Part shown: positions 32,948 through 44,357 of the stretch, piece after piece
How the letters are laid out: each line of letters begins with the position of its first letter
Position numbering within the stretch: position 1 is the first letter of the stretch
NCBI GenBank assembly: GCA_022376465.1
Contig: JACDTU010000006.1
Coordinates: forward strand, 1,116,001-1,180,000
Length of the DNA stretch: 64,000 nt
From: Cubamyces lactineus
Taxonomy: Eukaryota; Basidiomycota; Agaricomycetes; Polyporales; Polyporaceae
Direction of reading: 5' to 3'
Position numbers and translations under genes: made by a program
Notes under the pieces: generated by a model
Told to the model about the DNA's origin: nothing
Databases searched by the model: none
Seen by the model: only the letters and a program-made list of their open reading frames with translations

Positions 32948-33066
32948 TTTTCCAGATGGTCCCTGTCGGTGGCACCATCGACCTTGGCTGGCGCCACAAC
33001 GGCGACACTGTGTTCATCCTCGGGGGGCAACCGGGCAACTGGCACGTCCTTGTGAACGCCAATTAG

Positions 33067-33629
33067 GCCGTTGGGATTTAGTTGAATGGTACGCACTCAT
33101 CATTGACACAGTAATATTGTTAGGCTGAGTCCAAGTCAGAAACTTAGAACAGAAACAGATGGACGAGGTTGGGGCCAGGAGTCGGACCGGCAGAGAGCAA
33201 TGAATGTATCTGAGCTTGTGTAACGATAGGTCTGTCTGGCGTTCTGACATGTGTAATGATATCACACGTCGCTGCGAATTGCCATACGGGAGGTTGTAAT
33301 TGCCTCTGGCCTCTAGGTGCATCTGAATCGACTCGTAGGGTTACTGCAACCAGTGCCGAATGGTATTGTGCCGCCTCGGGTCCGGAGTAGACATAGACAA
33401 ATCAGGCAGCATGGGCACGGCGTGGTCCTCGCTCAGACAATGTTGCAAAATATATCATGTTTAGTGAGCCCCGGCAGGTTCTGTATACGGTGAGTATCAA
33501 CCTTACGGAGGGCTTGATGACGGCAAGCGCACCTTCAACCCTGCATATCAAGTCTCAACGAATGATTCTCATTCATATACTGTGTGTAGAAAGTTAGTTC
33601 ACCACGCATAGTAAAACATCCGAGTGCCA
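33067..33629. other. Intergenic, no gene seen
   Basis: Presumed 3' flank of the disrupted gene. Nothing else is recognised. Confidence 0.4.
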
Positions 33630-34248
33630 TAGGAGCCAAGTTGTGCCGCCGTGCGCTTATCAAGCGGCTAATCGACGCATTCCCCCTTCAGCCGGGCGGC
33701 CTTCGCGAGTGGCGCGTCAAGGATTCCTGAACATACAACGTCCACATATTGTCGCACGCTGTTCCGGGACACACCTACAGCAGACACAGGGAGCCGTGAT
33801 GCCGGAGCTGAGAGGTACTCTACCCATCCAGCTCCGATCCCGATAGGTAGGGCCGGAGGGCGCTAACAGTCCAATGCCGACTATTTCGTGATCCTCGAGC
33901 CTTGGCGTAGGTCACTTGGGGTCGACTTAAAGCAGTGTCAAGGCCGTTCAGCACAATCGTCAGTCAGGCGATGGTCGGGGAGGACATCGGAGGCAGCGAT
34001 ATGTGCGACGTTTGTCGCGTAATCGCCGAATTGCGAGGGATTGCACTACGTCCAAAGTGGTGTCGCGGTTGTTGACCATTGCTGAGGGCGCAAACTATCG
34101 AGTATAAATATGAAGAACCCATGTTGACTTCTACAGTACCCACCTCAAGTTACTCTTACAGAATAACCAGCACACTCCAAGGCAAGCATCAGACAGTCGC
34201 CGCCATGGAGCACTTTTCCTGACACGTCCTATAGCACTACCAACTACC
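33630..34248 (+). promoter_or_regulatory. Duplicated upstream region of MGQGGY copy 3, with TATA box
   Basis: Homologous to the region upstream of copy 1 (7473-8097 read on minus). TATAAATA lies at 34103-34110, about 140 bp before the ATG. The conserved blocks are spread along the whole 600 bp, so common regulation of copies 1 and 3 is likely. Confidence 0.65.
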
Positions 34249-34653
34249 ATGGGCCAAGGCGGATATATTGTTGTCTGTAACGCGACTCCATACAACTGGC
34301 ACAGGACGTACCAGCACTCCTACCAGATGAACGCCTGGAACTTCCCCGACAACATCCCCGCGTACACCTCCGCGCGCGTGTACGTCGAGTTCGACGAAGG
34401 CGTCGGCAAGCACCCTGGCGACGACGCGGGCGACGCCCACTACGAGATCGTCCACGAGGCGCCGTTTAAGCAGTTCCGGTTCGCGGTCAAGTTCCGCGAC
34501 CTCCTCGTGCGTTTCCCCGACTTCCCCGTCGAGAGCCCCCCGGGGAAGATCATCCCTCGCGGGAGCGAAGTCGACCTCGGCTGGCGCCACGACAACAGCG
34601 TCGTCTTCGTCCTCTTTGGCGAGATAGACAAGCTGCGCCTCATCAGGTACTAG
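34249..34653 (+). CDS. Small uncharacterised MGQGGY-type protein (copy 3)
   Basis: This intronless frame of 134 aa reads MGQGGYIVVCNATPYNWHRT, YQHSYQMNAWNFPDNIPAYT, SARVYVEFDEGVGKHPGDDAG, HYEIVHEAPFKQFRFAVKFRDLL, and SEVDLGWRHDNSVVFVLFGE. It is predicted soluble and beta-rich with no signal peptide. It is the paralogue of 7017-7472, with about 600 bp of shared upstream DNA, and of the disrupted gene at 23152. It ends shortly after the LGWRHD..VVFVL strand. Function is unknown. Confidence 0.82.
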   Translation: MGQGGYIVVCNATPYNWHRTYQHSYQMNAWNFPDNIPAYTSARVYVEFDEGVGKHPGDDAGDAHYEIVHEAPFKQFRFAVKFRDLLVRFPDFPVESPPGKIIPRGSEVDLGWRHDNSVVFVLFGEIDKLRLIRY

Positions 34654-35309
34654 GTCGTCGGCGGTGGTCAGCGAAGGTGCGCGCTCCGAGTACTCAATGG
34701 CTATTCATGCGAATGCGTGAGGACTAACTCGGAGGACTCACCAGGCCCGAGCCGGTTCACTGATTGAAGCGATGGGACTAAGTAGCGGACATAGCGAGAT
34801 GCGGGAATCATGTGTACTTCCGAGTTTGTTGGAATGTCAATTTCTGAGAGTTCTAGTTTGTAAACTGCACTCAAATTACGTGGTATCTGGATATTTTCAC
34901 CAGCGGTGACTCAAGCTGCGATTGTCCGCAGGGGGAACACCGAGTATTCCTAGCATCATCATGACACTGGTGTCGCCCTTGTCTTCAAGTTCGCCGGCGA
35001 GATTCTGCATCTGTACACCATACATCAGAACCGTTTGTTCTTTGTAAATACGGGCCATATAAAGCAATAACGCGGCCGTAGCGTACCTTTGTAGTATGAG
35101 GTCCTCACAGTACATACGAGAGTGAGATATCGATCGGCGCCAAACTCCGAATTCCCTCCATTCAGCCACAGTGCCACAAGCGCGCGACGTTTGCGCCATA
35201 ACCGATAAGTCGAACGTCACAGGCTAGTAAGTAATGCGAGCAAGTAAAGCGGCATCGGCATCTTCCTCCCATCCACCATCCCGTGGACAGAAGCTCGAGG
35301 TTAGAGGGG
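34654..35309. other. Intergenic, no gene seen
   Basis: Includes the presumed promoter of the MFS transporter gene. Confidence 0.4.
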
Positions 35310-37554
35310 ATGAAATCGCCTGCCACTGCCAACGAGACGACGCCTTTGCTGGCGGACGCCGGCGAAAGCAGGAGACCTCTCCCGGTCCAAGATATCAACT
35401 CCACGGACGAGCTTGCCATCACCCAAGCTGCCACCGGTCCCGCTGCGAACCAAGACGGTAGCGAAGATGCCCTGCCGCATAAACAGCAAGTGTCCCTCGT
35501 CGCAGTAGTAAGCCATACTTCAATAGCACCTAAAGAGCCTGAGGGGCCGCATAGTACTATACTGACCATATCTCGATTCTCGTGTCGCAGATGGCCCCGA
35601 TGATCCTGGGCATATATCTGGTGGCGATGGACGTGACCATCGTCACCTCGACGTACGCGTCCATCGGGAGCCAATTCGAGCAGCTGCAGAACACGAGCTG
35701 GATAGCGACGGGGTACATGCTCTCCATGACCAGCTTCCAGTAGGTTTGCTAATCTCCGTGTATAGACGAGGTCTCTCACCTCTATTTCCTATTCCTACAG
35801 GCCATTGTACGGCAAGGTACGCTAGAGCCTTGTTGATAGCGGTTGCGTGCAATCTCTGACCGACGGGTCGCTCGCAGCTCAGCGACATCTTCGGCCGCAA
35901 ATCGTGCCTCATCTTCGCATACACCGTCTTCGCGCTCGGATGCCTATTCTGCGGCCTCGCGCGGAACATGACCGAGCTCATCGCAGCGCGCGCGCTCGCT
36001 GGTATCGGCGGGGGCGGGATGACGACGTAAGTCCCTGCGTCCGGTTTCGCGCAAGGTACTTACATATATGCACATGCTGACGATGACGATGACGTGGATG
36101 TACGCAGGATTGCCTCGATTGTCATGTCAGATATCGCTCCGCTGCGTAAGCGTGGTACGCTGCAAGGTTCGTAGGTTGCTGCAATCTATGTCATGGTGAG
36201 TAATCAAGCTGACGGTCGAGGATTTCAGGGTTTGGGAACATCGCGTTCGCGGCAGGCCAGGCTACAGGAGCTCCATTAGGCGGCTTCCTCGCAGACAGCA
36301 TAGGCTGGCGCTGGTACGAACCCACCCTCTGCCACACTCTACCACGAAAATGAAGACAGCTCACCTCCTCCCAGGGCATTCCTCATCCAAGTCCCGCTCA
36401 CCACCCTCGCCATCCTCTCCGTCGCGCTCGGACTCAAGCTCCAGCGCTCCCCAACAGGCGACCTCCGGAACAAACTCGCGCGCATCGACTTCCTCGGCGC
36501 CGGCACGCTCGTCCTCGCCGTCTTCACGCTCCTCCTCGGGCTCGACCGCGGCGGGAACGTCTCCTGGGCGGACCGCACCACCCTATGCTCCCTCGCCGCC
36601 GCCCTCCTCCTCCTCGCGCTCTTCGCCGCCATCGAGCTGCGCTGGGCGCGCGAGCCGTTCGCCCCGAAAAGGATCGTCGCGAGTGGGGCGCTGCGCGCCG
36701 CGTACTTGTGCAACCTGTTCGCGAGCGGGGCGGCGGTGACGCTCGTGTACCACATTTCGCTGTACCTGCAGGCGGTGCGCGGCGCGCGCGCGGCGGACGT
36801 GGGCCTGATTCTGCTCCCGACGATCTTTGGGGGCGTGACGGGGAGCTTGGTGACGGGCCTGGTGATGCAGGCGACGGGGAGGTATTATGTGTTGACGGTG
36901 TCGGTGTTTGTGCTCATGCTCGCGGGGAATGTTCTTGTGGCTCTTGTGACGGGAGTTGTGAAGTATTCCCTGTTGGGCTTGATCATTGGTGCGTACCAGA
37001 TTCTTGTGTCTGTGTAACGCCGCGATTCACCTGCCTCTCATTGGACAGGCTCCGCGTCGACCAACCTGGGATACGGTGAGTACCTCTGTATACCTCAGAG
37101 GCTCACGAACTGATGAGTGTCCAGGCTCCGGATTAACTAGCACCATCGTGTCGCTCATCGCCAACGCCGGTCCCGAAGACCAAGCCATCGCAACAGCAGT
37201 CTCGTACCTCTTCCGCTCACTGGGCTCCGTCATCGGCCTGTCGGTCGGTACGACCCTCACGCAAGACTTCCTCAGGCGGAGTCTCCACCGCAGACTGTCC
37301 GGTGGTAACGTAGACGAGGTGCGCGATGCTTCCACATAACATGCAAGCACGCCGCTAACCGGTTCGTCCCACAGATCGTGCAAAAAGTCCGCGAGTCGCT
37401 GGAGTACCTCGAGCAACTGGAGCCAGCGGTCCGAGAAAAGGTCATACACGCGTACCAAGATGGGCTGCAGGCCGCGTTCTGGTTCACGGTGGCACTGAGC
37501 GCGCTGACCGTTGTCGTCTCCTTTTACGTGAAGGAGAAGCCTCTGGCGGGGTGA
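35310..37554 (+). CDS. MFS transporter, DHA2-like (drug or basic amino acid:H+ antiporter type)
   Basis: Ten exons (35310-35507, 35591-35739, 35801-35816, 35878-36026, 36108-36166, 36229-36313, 36375-36988, 37049-37075, 37125-37318, 37375-37554) sum to 1671 nt, or 556 aa. A polar N-terminus with TTPLL precedes the first helix ILGIYLVAMDVTIVTSTYASIG, which carries the DHA2 motif D1-like signature. Motif A is PLYGKLSDIFGRKSCLIFAYTVF, and ARALAGIGGGG and GPLGG-like (GAPLGGFLAD) motifs follow. The later helices and the GSASTNLGYGSG loop fit 14-TM fungal transporters near Vba/Fnx1. The third exon is only 16 nt. Expected in vacuolar or plasma membrane; the substrate is not determinable. Confidence 0.9.
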
Positions 37555-38370
37555 ATCGTTACCTCAGGGGCGGGTGCTCGGCTGTCGGTGTACGATATAC
37601 GTTCGCAGGTGCGCTCGTGCATATATAGACTCTATTAGACCCACGGCCGTTGCTCTCCTTGAATATTTCAGGAGTGCTGGGTCGCGCTGCCCAGCCGCGT
37701 AGTCCGCGATCTGTCCGTCCCTGCAGCGAACAGTTTCGGTAGTAAGTCCTCCGGAAGGTCACACCGAGAGCGAGCGGCGTGTTCTTCTGCTCATGGAAGA
37801 CATCTGCCACTGCCAGTCATGCCATCACCCAGAGCAGTTGTGGCAGCCGCCTCGAGGTCAGCGGCGCTCCGTCTGATCGTGGCTCGCAAGCGGTAGGAAG
37901 AGGGTAGTCGATGTTCCATGTTACCACACGCTCTCGCACGCTGGTCGCCGCACATAATCCCGTAGCGGGGGTGTCTCATACTTACAGCGTCGCGCATTCA
38001 AAAAGCCTCACAGGCTGGGCGGCTGGTATGCGGGGAAACATGCGGAGGAGGGAGTGTGGGAACACGGTGTTACTCAACGTTGGCAGGAAAGCGCCTGCTG
38101 ATGGCGCTTGAGCCGTGCATCGTTGCTCGCCGCAACCCGCGTCCCCAGGATCCAGGATGACCATATCCGCCCAGACGCGGTGATCCCGTCGGCGTTTGTA
38201 GTAGATAAAGTCAGTGGTCGGCCAAACGCCCGTCCGAGAGCAGACCATCATCCCCTCCACTGAATCGCCACTGGTGCTAGTGCTAGTGCGCGCCTGGCGC
38301 TGGCCTCCCGCTAACGCTAACGGTACCGCCGCCCACCCCGCCCGTCCCCGCGCGCTGGCCTGGAGGCTCG
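37555..38370. other. Intergenic, no gene seen
   Basis: Spacer and promoter of the following gene. Confidence 0.4.
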
Positions 38371-39680
38371 ATGGCTGACCAGAATGCCGTCTTTCAAAAC
38401 TGCTTCTATGTAGGCAACAACTTCAATGCCATCCTCTACGGTGAGCCCGCAATCTCCGCGATCAGTCCTGCTATTGTGCGTTCTTCGACGCATCGGTCGT
38501 CGCTCGATCACGAAGTGCCGATCCACCACTCGCTGTGGTTCCAGGTTCCACCTTCTCGCTTCCTGCTGTTGTGCATCCAAAGTCAAGCCGCGCACGAGCA
38601 TCCTCTGATCACCCTCTTCTCGCCTCCGCAGGCATCGAGCTCTTTCTGTACTTCGAGAGCGTTAACACCATCCTCGCGAACAGAGACCGCACCGGCGGCC
38701 TCGACCGCCGCCTCTTCCTGCACTTCTCCACCGCCCTCCTCCTCCTCATCACCGTCTACGTCGCCGTCCAGGCCGTCTTCGGCCAGGAGATGTGGATCGT
38801 CCACGCCGACTACCCCGGCGGCTCCGCCCAGTACCTCGCCGACAACGCCGCAGTCTGGTACCAGACGCTCGGCAGCGCCGCCTCCATCGTCCTCAACCTC
38901 ATGAGCGACGGGCTCCTGGTGCGTCCCCCTCTCCTCTCTTCGATCTCGAAGCTCCGAACGAGGCACCGACGGGAGAGATCTGCGTCCGCAGCTGTACCGA
39001 TGCTACGTCGTCTGGGGCGACCTGCGCGTCGTCCTCCTCCCCAGCCTCCTCTACCTCGCGACCGCCGCGCTGGGCATCCTCACGTGCTACGTCTCGGGCA
39101 AGCCGAACGCGGACTTCTTCGTCGGCCGCGCGCAGCAGGTCGCGCTCGCGTACTCCACGGTCGTCATTGGCCTCAACGTGCTCGTCTCCGCGCTCATCTC
39201 CGGCCGCATCCTCTTCCTCGCGCGCCAGATGCAGGGCGCGCTGGGCGCGGAGACGGTGCAGGCGTACACGGGCGCGGCGGCGCTTATAATTGAGTCTGCG
39301 CTGCCGTATACGCTGTTTGGGATCGCGTATGTGGTGTCGCTGGGGCTCAATAGCCCGACGTCGATACTCTTCCTCTCGATCTACGTCATGTTCACCGTGC
39401 GTATTCCTCCAGCTCATGGTTTCTCGATCCCTACTAAACCCACTTCCAGTGCATATCCCCACAAATGATCGTCCTCCGCGTACTGCGGGGCCGCGCATGG
39501 TCCCGCGAGTCCGCGATGTCCCGCACGCGCACGGGTATGCAGTTCACGACGCCCGTCGGGGACCCCAGCATGCTCGAGTCCGGGTACACGAGCGGGGACG
39601 GGAGCACGACGGTCAACCTGCGGACGATCAGTCGGGCTGAGTCGGTGACGCCTGCGTTCGATGCGTTCGATAAGGTGTGA
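38371..39680 (+). CDS. Multi-TM fungal membrane protein (complete paralogue)
   Basis: Exons 38371-38440, 38632-38918, 38992-39396 and 39450-39680 sum to 993 nt, or 330 aa. The N-terminus MADQNAVFQNCFYVGNNFNAILYGIELFLYF leads into about seven hydrophobic helices. Landmarks are RRLFLHFSTALLLLITVYVAVQ, VLNLMSDGLLLYRCYVVWGD, SGKPNADFFVG, ALIIESALPYTLFGIAYVV and MFTCISPQMIVLRVLRGRAW. The C-terminal 60 residues are polar (SPMLESGYTSGDG-like). It is the paralogue of the gene at 1-974 and lacks one of its introns. The family is widespread in basidiomycetes and unassigned. Receptor or transporter roles are both open. Confidence 0.82.
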
Positions 39681-41723
39681 GAGTGTGCCGTCTCGCACCG
39701 CGCACCGCACACTTTGCACCTCGTACGCCCTTGTATGTATGTCCTCATGACCGCTTGCTCTGTAATGTTACATGATATACTGTACTTGCTGTTCGTGTAC
39801 TCTTAGAATACCTTTGCATACATACCATCATACCGCACTCACTTCAATGCTTGGGAGCGTCTGCTGATTTGTTGTTTGTCGTCCATCCTTCGGCAAACGG
39901 ATTAGGGCGACCGCGTCACTGCAGCTCGGAGTGGTACGCCAGTACAGGTGAGTCGCTGCTGTGCCTCACCTACAATATGCATACTTACCCATCGCTCGCA
40001 CATTCTAGTTGTCTGACCACACAGGCCCAGGATCGCCGTCACGGTCAAGTTGAAGATTCCCGTACGGCGTTCCGACGAGTAACCATACCGTCCGACGGCT
40101 GCGGGCATAGTCTCAGCGCAGCGCACGCCGCAATGGGTTCCCGCAACTTCCCAGTGTATCGTGCCCAGTGCGTGCGTAGGATGCGATCGCGCGACACCAA
40201 TCAGCGATTCTGTGCTTCCGAAATGCCCGCGGTCAGGACTCAGGAATCTGGACTCAGTACCCAGGAATCAGATTCGGTGCGATGTGTGGCCCGTGTAAGC
40301 AGCAGTATTTCCTAATGGGTCAAGTTCCTCTCAGCTCTTCGAACGCGGATCAGTGATTGTGCACTCACAGTAACCCAGCACCAGCACCAATTCTACTTCC
40401 TCCGGCACGCATACAATCGAAGGTCGGACGACTGCAAATCCGAGCCCATCTCCCAACTTCGCACTTCGCGCTTCGCACTTCGCGCTTCGCGCTCCCCACG
40501 ACACTCCCGGACGTCCACAAAGCATCGCCCAGCCCTGCAGCAGCCTCAAGTCGTTTCAGCGGAGCCGCGCTCCCTCCGACTCCGACGCCGTGCCATCATC
40601 CGTTCTCCGCAGAACCCGCACGGAAGCTTCTCTAGCACTTCTCCGTACCTGCGCACGCGCAACAAGCTGATGTGTGCCCATCCCTGGGCCGGCGGCGGCG
40701 GCGGCGGCCGTGCGCACCTGCCAGTGTGAGTTCCCCTTTCCCCTTCCTACAGGGGCCTATAGTATGCCAGTGATGCTTCCCATAATCCGATTGCAACAAT
40801 TCCGGGGAAGAGAGTGTCAGAGCCTTCTATCAGCGCAGATGCAAACGCGCATCCCTGATCCATCCACGGACTGACGGACTAACCCTATCACAGTATACAA
40901 TATCAGTTCTGACCTGCGTTCCCGCGTTCTGTTGCTGTTGAACGTCCGGGCCCGTCCCGGTCAGGCCCACATCCTGCTTCGTGATGCTGATGTTCCCTCA
41001 GGCTTCCTTGATGTCCGAGCTTGCGTAGCATACGGTTGTTCCCTCAGGCTTCCTTGATGTCCGAGCTTGCTTAGCATACGGAAACTCCGAACTGATCTCG
41101 TGCGTGCGTGTTCTCCGTGACACTGACAGCGTCAGCGTAAGCATGGCAGGCGAAACGCCACGAAGGCCTCTCTCTGAAACGGCATGCCAGTGATGATCGT
41201 GCACCACTCACTGGAACACCCGCGCCAGCTTGCAGCTCACAGAAGTCCGAGCAAGGATGTTGACTGGCTGCGCGCACCGGAATATCGCTTCGTGAGCGGT
41301 GACAGTAAAAAAGCAGTACTCTCTGGTCAGATGCCTCTCCGTACGTGAGAACATCACGGCAATGCCGTCCTCGAGCTTCTTCTGGCTGCGCAGGCCATCC
41401 ATTGCTTGCATGGCAATGGCAATGGCAATGGCAATGACAGAGAACCAAGTTGGGGCCGGCGCCGCGGCTGCGTCCGCCGCTTCTATCTCGCAGCAACTTG
41501 AGCGACTTCAATCTGAGCTTGCGACTTGCGATCCGAGCTCCACGAGGAGCTCAGGCATTTATATAGCGCAGAGCCGCACGGAATCTCGAGTCCACAGGCC
41601 CGACTTTGAGCTTCCCGCCTTCCTGCCTTCTCGTCTTCTCGAGGTCGCCTTCCGACGAACCGCTCGCCTTCGCACCCTCCACACTCCGTGTACACCACCC
41701 GCACTCCGTCCGCGGCCGCGACC
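39681..41723. other. Intergenic with short tandem repeats
   Basis: This contains a tandem CTTCGCACTTCGCG-type repeat near 40456-40495, a 46-bp tandem duplication (40991-41036 and 41037-41082), and an ATGGCA microsatellite near 41408-41436. No supported gene. Confidence 0.45.
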
Positions 41724-42027
41724 ATGCAGTTCTACACTCCGAGTCTGAGGGCCGTCCTTGTGTTCGCGCTCGGCTTGGCTGCCGTGCAAGCGCGGGCACT
41801 CCCCGAGCCGGCGGCCTCGCAGAGCAGCAGCGTAGCTGTGTCCCAATCGCAGAGCAGCAGCGCGGTGGCTTCAGTCACCTTCAGCAGCAGTGAGTGTCCC
41901 GGGTTCCGCGGCCGGTTCAACGGGCATCGCATCCGCGGGGCCTCAGTTAAGACGTTGCTGACCTCGACCCGACCTAATAGGTGTCAGTGCCAGCGCGCCG
42001 CCTCATTCTTCGGCCATCTGGCTGTAA
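41724..42027 (+). CDS. Small Ser-rich secreted protein
   Basis: Exons 41724-41889 and 41981-42027 (213 nt) encode 70 aa. The signal peptide is MQFYTPSLRAVLVFALGLAAVQA, followed by RALPEPAASQ and a Ser/Gln/Val-rich low-complexity part. After a phase-1 intron (GTGAGT..ATAG) the last exon encodes VSASAPPHSSAIWL and stop. There are no cysteines and no dibasic site. The exon plan and the terminal WL recall the peptide precursors at 8.8-11.2 kb, but the similarity is too weak to claim homology. It is likely a secreted small protein of unknown role. Confidence 0.55.
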
Positions 42028-42543
42028 AGATCTACGGGGAGGCATTGTATCGGTACCCGTGTAGATGTCTACGAGGTAAGCTTAGGGACTTGTTCAGCAG
42101 TCGGATCCAACTCACCGTAATCCTAGAGAATCTCGGCCTGTGCTGTTAGTCGTGTGCATGTTGTACTGAGTTATCGGTGATTCTGTATATTTATGAAGAG
42201 GATCGTTTCGTGAGTGCATGCCCCAGCGGATTCATGCGACCTCCGCCCTGTCGGCGGAAGCCTCAGGCTGGAAGACTGGAGTGTCCCCTCAGGCTGACTC
42301 TGCGCCGCGGACACTCGAGAGCATCATGCGCTGATAAGATGCGAAACCTGGCGGGTGGACACCGTGACTTCCCGCCATACGTATCTCATCATTGGTGCAT
42401 GACCAGCATGTGGACCACTGCGCGGCGCGCTGTTGATGGACTTGCCCGACTCGCTTATAAGCCTATCTCAGCCCCCAGTCGCGCAACGAATCCCCGAACC
42501 AGAGTCCGCACCACAGGCCCTACGCCAGTGGAGCTTAGAAGAG
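42028..42543. other. Intergenic, no gene seen
   Basis: An open frame at 42177-42596 overlaps the start of the next gene and has no recognisable content. Confidence 0.4.
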
Positions 42544-43667
42544 ATGGCACCTCCGGCGAACATAACATTCAAACACGAAGCCAATCCCGACGGTGAGTAG
42601 TATTCGCACGAGTTACCCGTAGGGGATATCAGTGGTCGACCCTGAACCTAGAGAACACGATCGTTGCCGCCGCCCGGCTCTACATCGACCTCTGCGAGAA
42701 CAGTCAGTACACAGCGTCGATATCTCACGCAGCGCTGGGGTGCTGAGGGCTCCGAACCCGTCGCATGTTGCAGGCACGTCCTTCATGGGTGCGACGTCTG
42801 GACGTGTAGATCTCGCCCTCCCCATGGCCATGGGGGTTCTCAAGCCCCTCGTCCTAGTCTCCGGGGAGCTGTACACGGCGAGGGATGAGGATGGTACCCT
42901 CATCGGGTTTACCGTGTGGGCGCCTCCCGGTCGCACTGCGTTCGATACGTAAGCCCATGCAAGATCGAACGAGGTGCAGAAGGCGCGAACGCTGACCACA
43001 ACGTGCATATTCCTCTAGGCCAGAGCAGCTCCATATGGGATTCACAGAGTTCCTAAGCCAGATCGACGAGGAAGGGAAGACGTTCCAGACGCATTTGGTG
43101 CGATTTTGCCACAAGCTTCGTATTGCTGTGGGGGAAACCGGCTAACCGAGTCGTCGTCGATAGTTTCAGGAAATTCTACCTGCATGGCTCACGCGGGATC
43201 TTGGGGTGGAAGATGTCAGTAGAAAACGTTTCGCAAATTGAGCAGGAGTGAATACGTCTAATTTTCCTTCCGAACAGGCCGAACGGGAGTATTACTGGTG
43301 CTGGTTCGCTATGGTCCGAGAAGATCATCAGCGTAAGGGCATCTGTCGTGCTCTGTTTGATATGACATACGAGAAGGTGAGTTCTCCTGCATTGTGCCAG
43401 CAGCCAGCTTTACTCATCAGCCCTGTTGATAGGCCAGAGTGACAGGTGCGACCATGGCGTTGATTACGGACAGTCGTGATAACGTGAGTGGGTGGCACTG
43501 ATCTATGGCGCACCTTGCGTAGTAGGTTCTCCCGCCCTGACCCCGCTCTCTGACAGGTCGCCAAGTACGAGAAGCTTGGCTTTACGGAACACGGAGAGCA
43601 GAAAGTTAGTTCGTCTTATGGAGAATGGACCTTGTGGTGCATGTCGAGGGAGACGAAGGCCAAGTGA
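42544..43667 (+). CDS. GNAT-family N-acetyltransferase (copy C)
   Basis: Eight exons (42544-42592, 42652-42702, 42774-42948, 43019-43097, 43170-43214, 43278-43376, 43433-43483, 43557-43667) sum to 660 nt, or 219 aa. The protein reads MAPPANITFKHEANPD, ENTIVAAARLYIDL, SGELYTARDEDGTLIGFTVWAPPG, AEREYYWCWFAMVREDHQRKGICRALF (acetyl-CoA binding loop), TGATMALITDSRDN and VAKYEKLGFTEHGE. Intron positions match the other three GNAT genes. It forms a tandem pair with 44358-45458. The substrate is unknown; no targeting signal is seen. Confidence 0.85.
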
Positions 43668-44357
43668 TTATCGCGGTATTCTTCCAAGAGTAATAACGTC
43701 CGTGGACTGTATTGTGAACCGGTGACCCTGCAGTAGATTGTTCAACTCACAATATACACGCATCTGCGTATTTTTGGTCCCAAAGCGCGTACTCTAGGCA
43801 ACCGCGCACAATACGACTGCAATATTGTTCTTGCTCGAACTGCTCTGAGGCGCTGCCGTGCAGCCGGGGCGCCAGCCCACCAGATCCTAAGTGACAGCAC
43901 TTTACAGCCCACCGGTGCATAGGTGAAACGCCCGAGAGCCCGGCCCAGTTTGTCTTCCTTGACGTTCCCGCCCCGAGGGGGAGAACAATCCCGCTATATT
44001 CATTTTGTCATCTGGCTTGTGTTCAGAATGGGTCACCTTATAGCCGTCTGGCCTTTTCGCCCCGCAAAACATAGACCGTGCGACCACCCTGTGAACGTTT
44101 ACGTGAGCGCTGCGAGCTGCGTAGCTTCTTACTATTTACTCGAGCGCAGCGCCGGGACGTTTCCGACTGTCGTCTACCGGTCTCGTGGGGGCATTCCTGT
44201 TGCTCATGATTGCTGAAAGTAGCCGGACCGGATATGTATGTGACAGCGTTTCTGCGAGCACGTAGTATATAGAGGCGTACTCACCTGTAAAGCGGGCGGA
44301 AGTACTCCTCTTTCGTAGTATTGCAGTACTGCACCCCGGTATAGCTGCGTCATCGTC
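43668..44357. other. Intergenic, no gene seen
   Basis: Spacer between tandem GNAT genes. Confidence 0.4.

Larger units (their letters stand above)
23152..33066 (+). pseudogene. MGQGGY-type gene (copy 2) split by nested insertions
   Basis: The 5' part, 23152-23456, reads MGQGGYLTIYNATQYNW...FRDLFTRLLEF up to GSNV. The 3' part, 32961-33066, reads PVGGTIDLGWRHNGDTVFIL...VNAN and stop. This is exactly the missing C-terminal third when compared with the copies at 7017 and 34249. Both parts lie in the same frame, and without the insertion the gene would be 411 nt, or 136 aa, close to its 134- and 151-aa paralogues. The intervening 9.5 kb consists of mobile DNA. A truncated product running to a stop at 23578-23580 is possible but would lack the conserved LGWRHN segment. 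Function is unknown, as for its paralogues. Confidence 0.85.
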
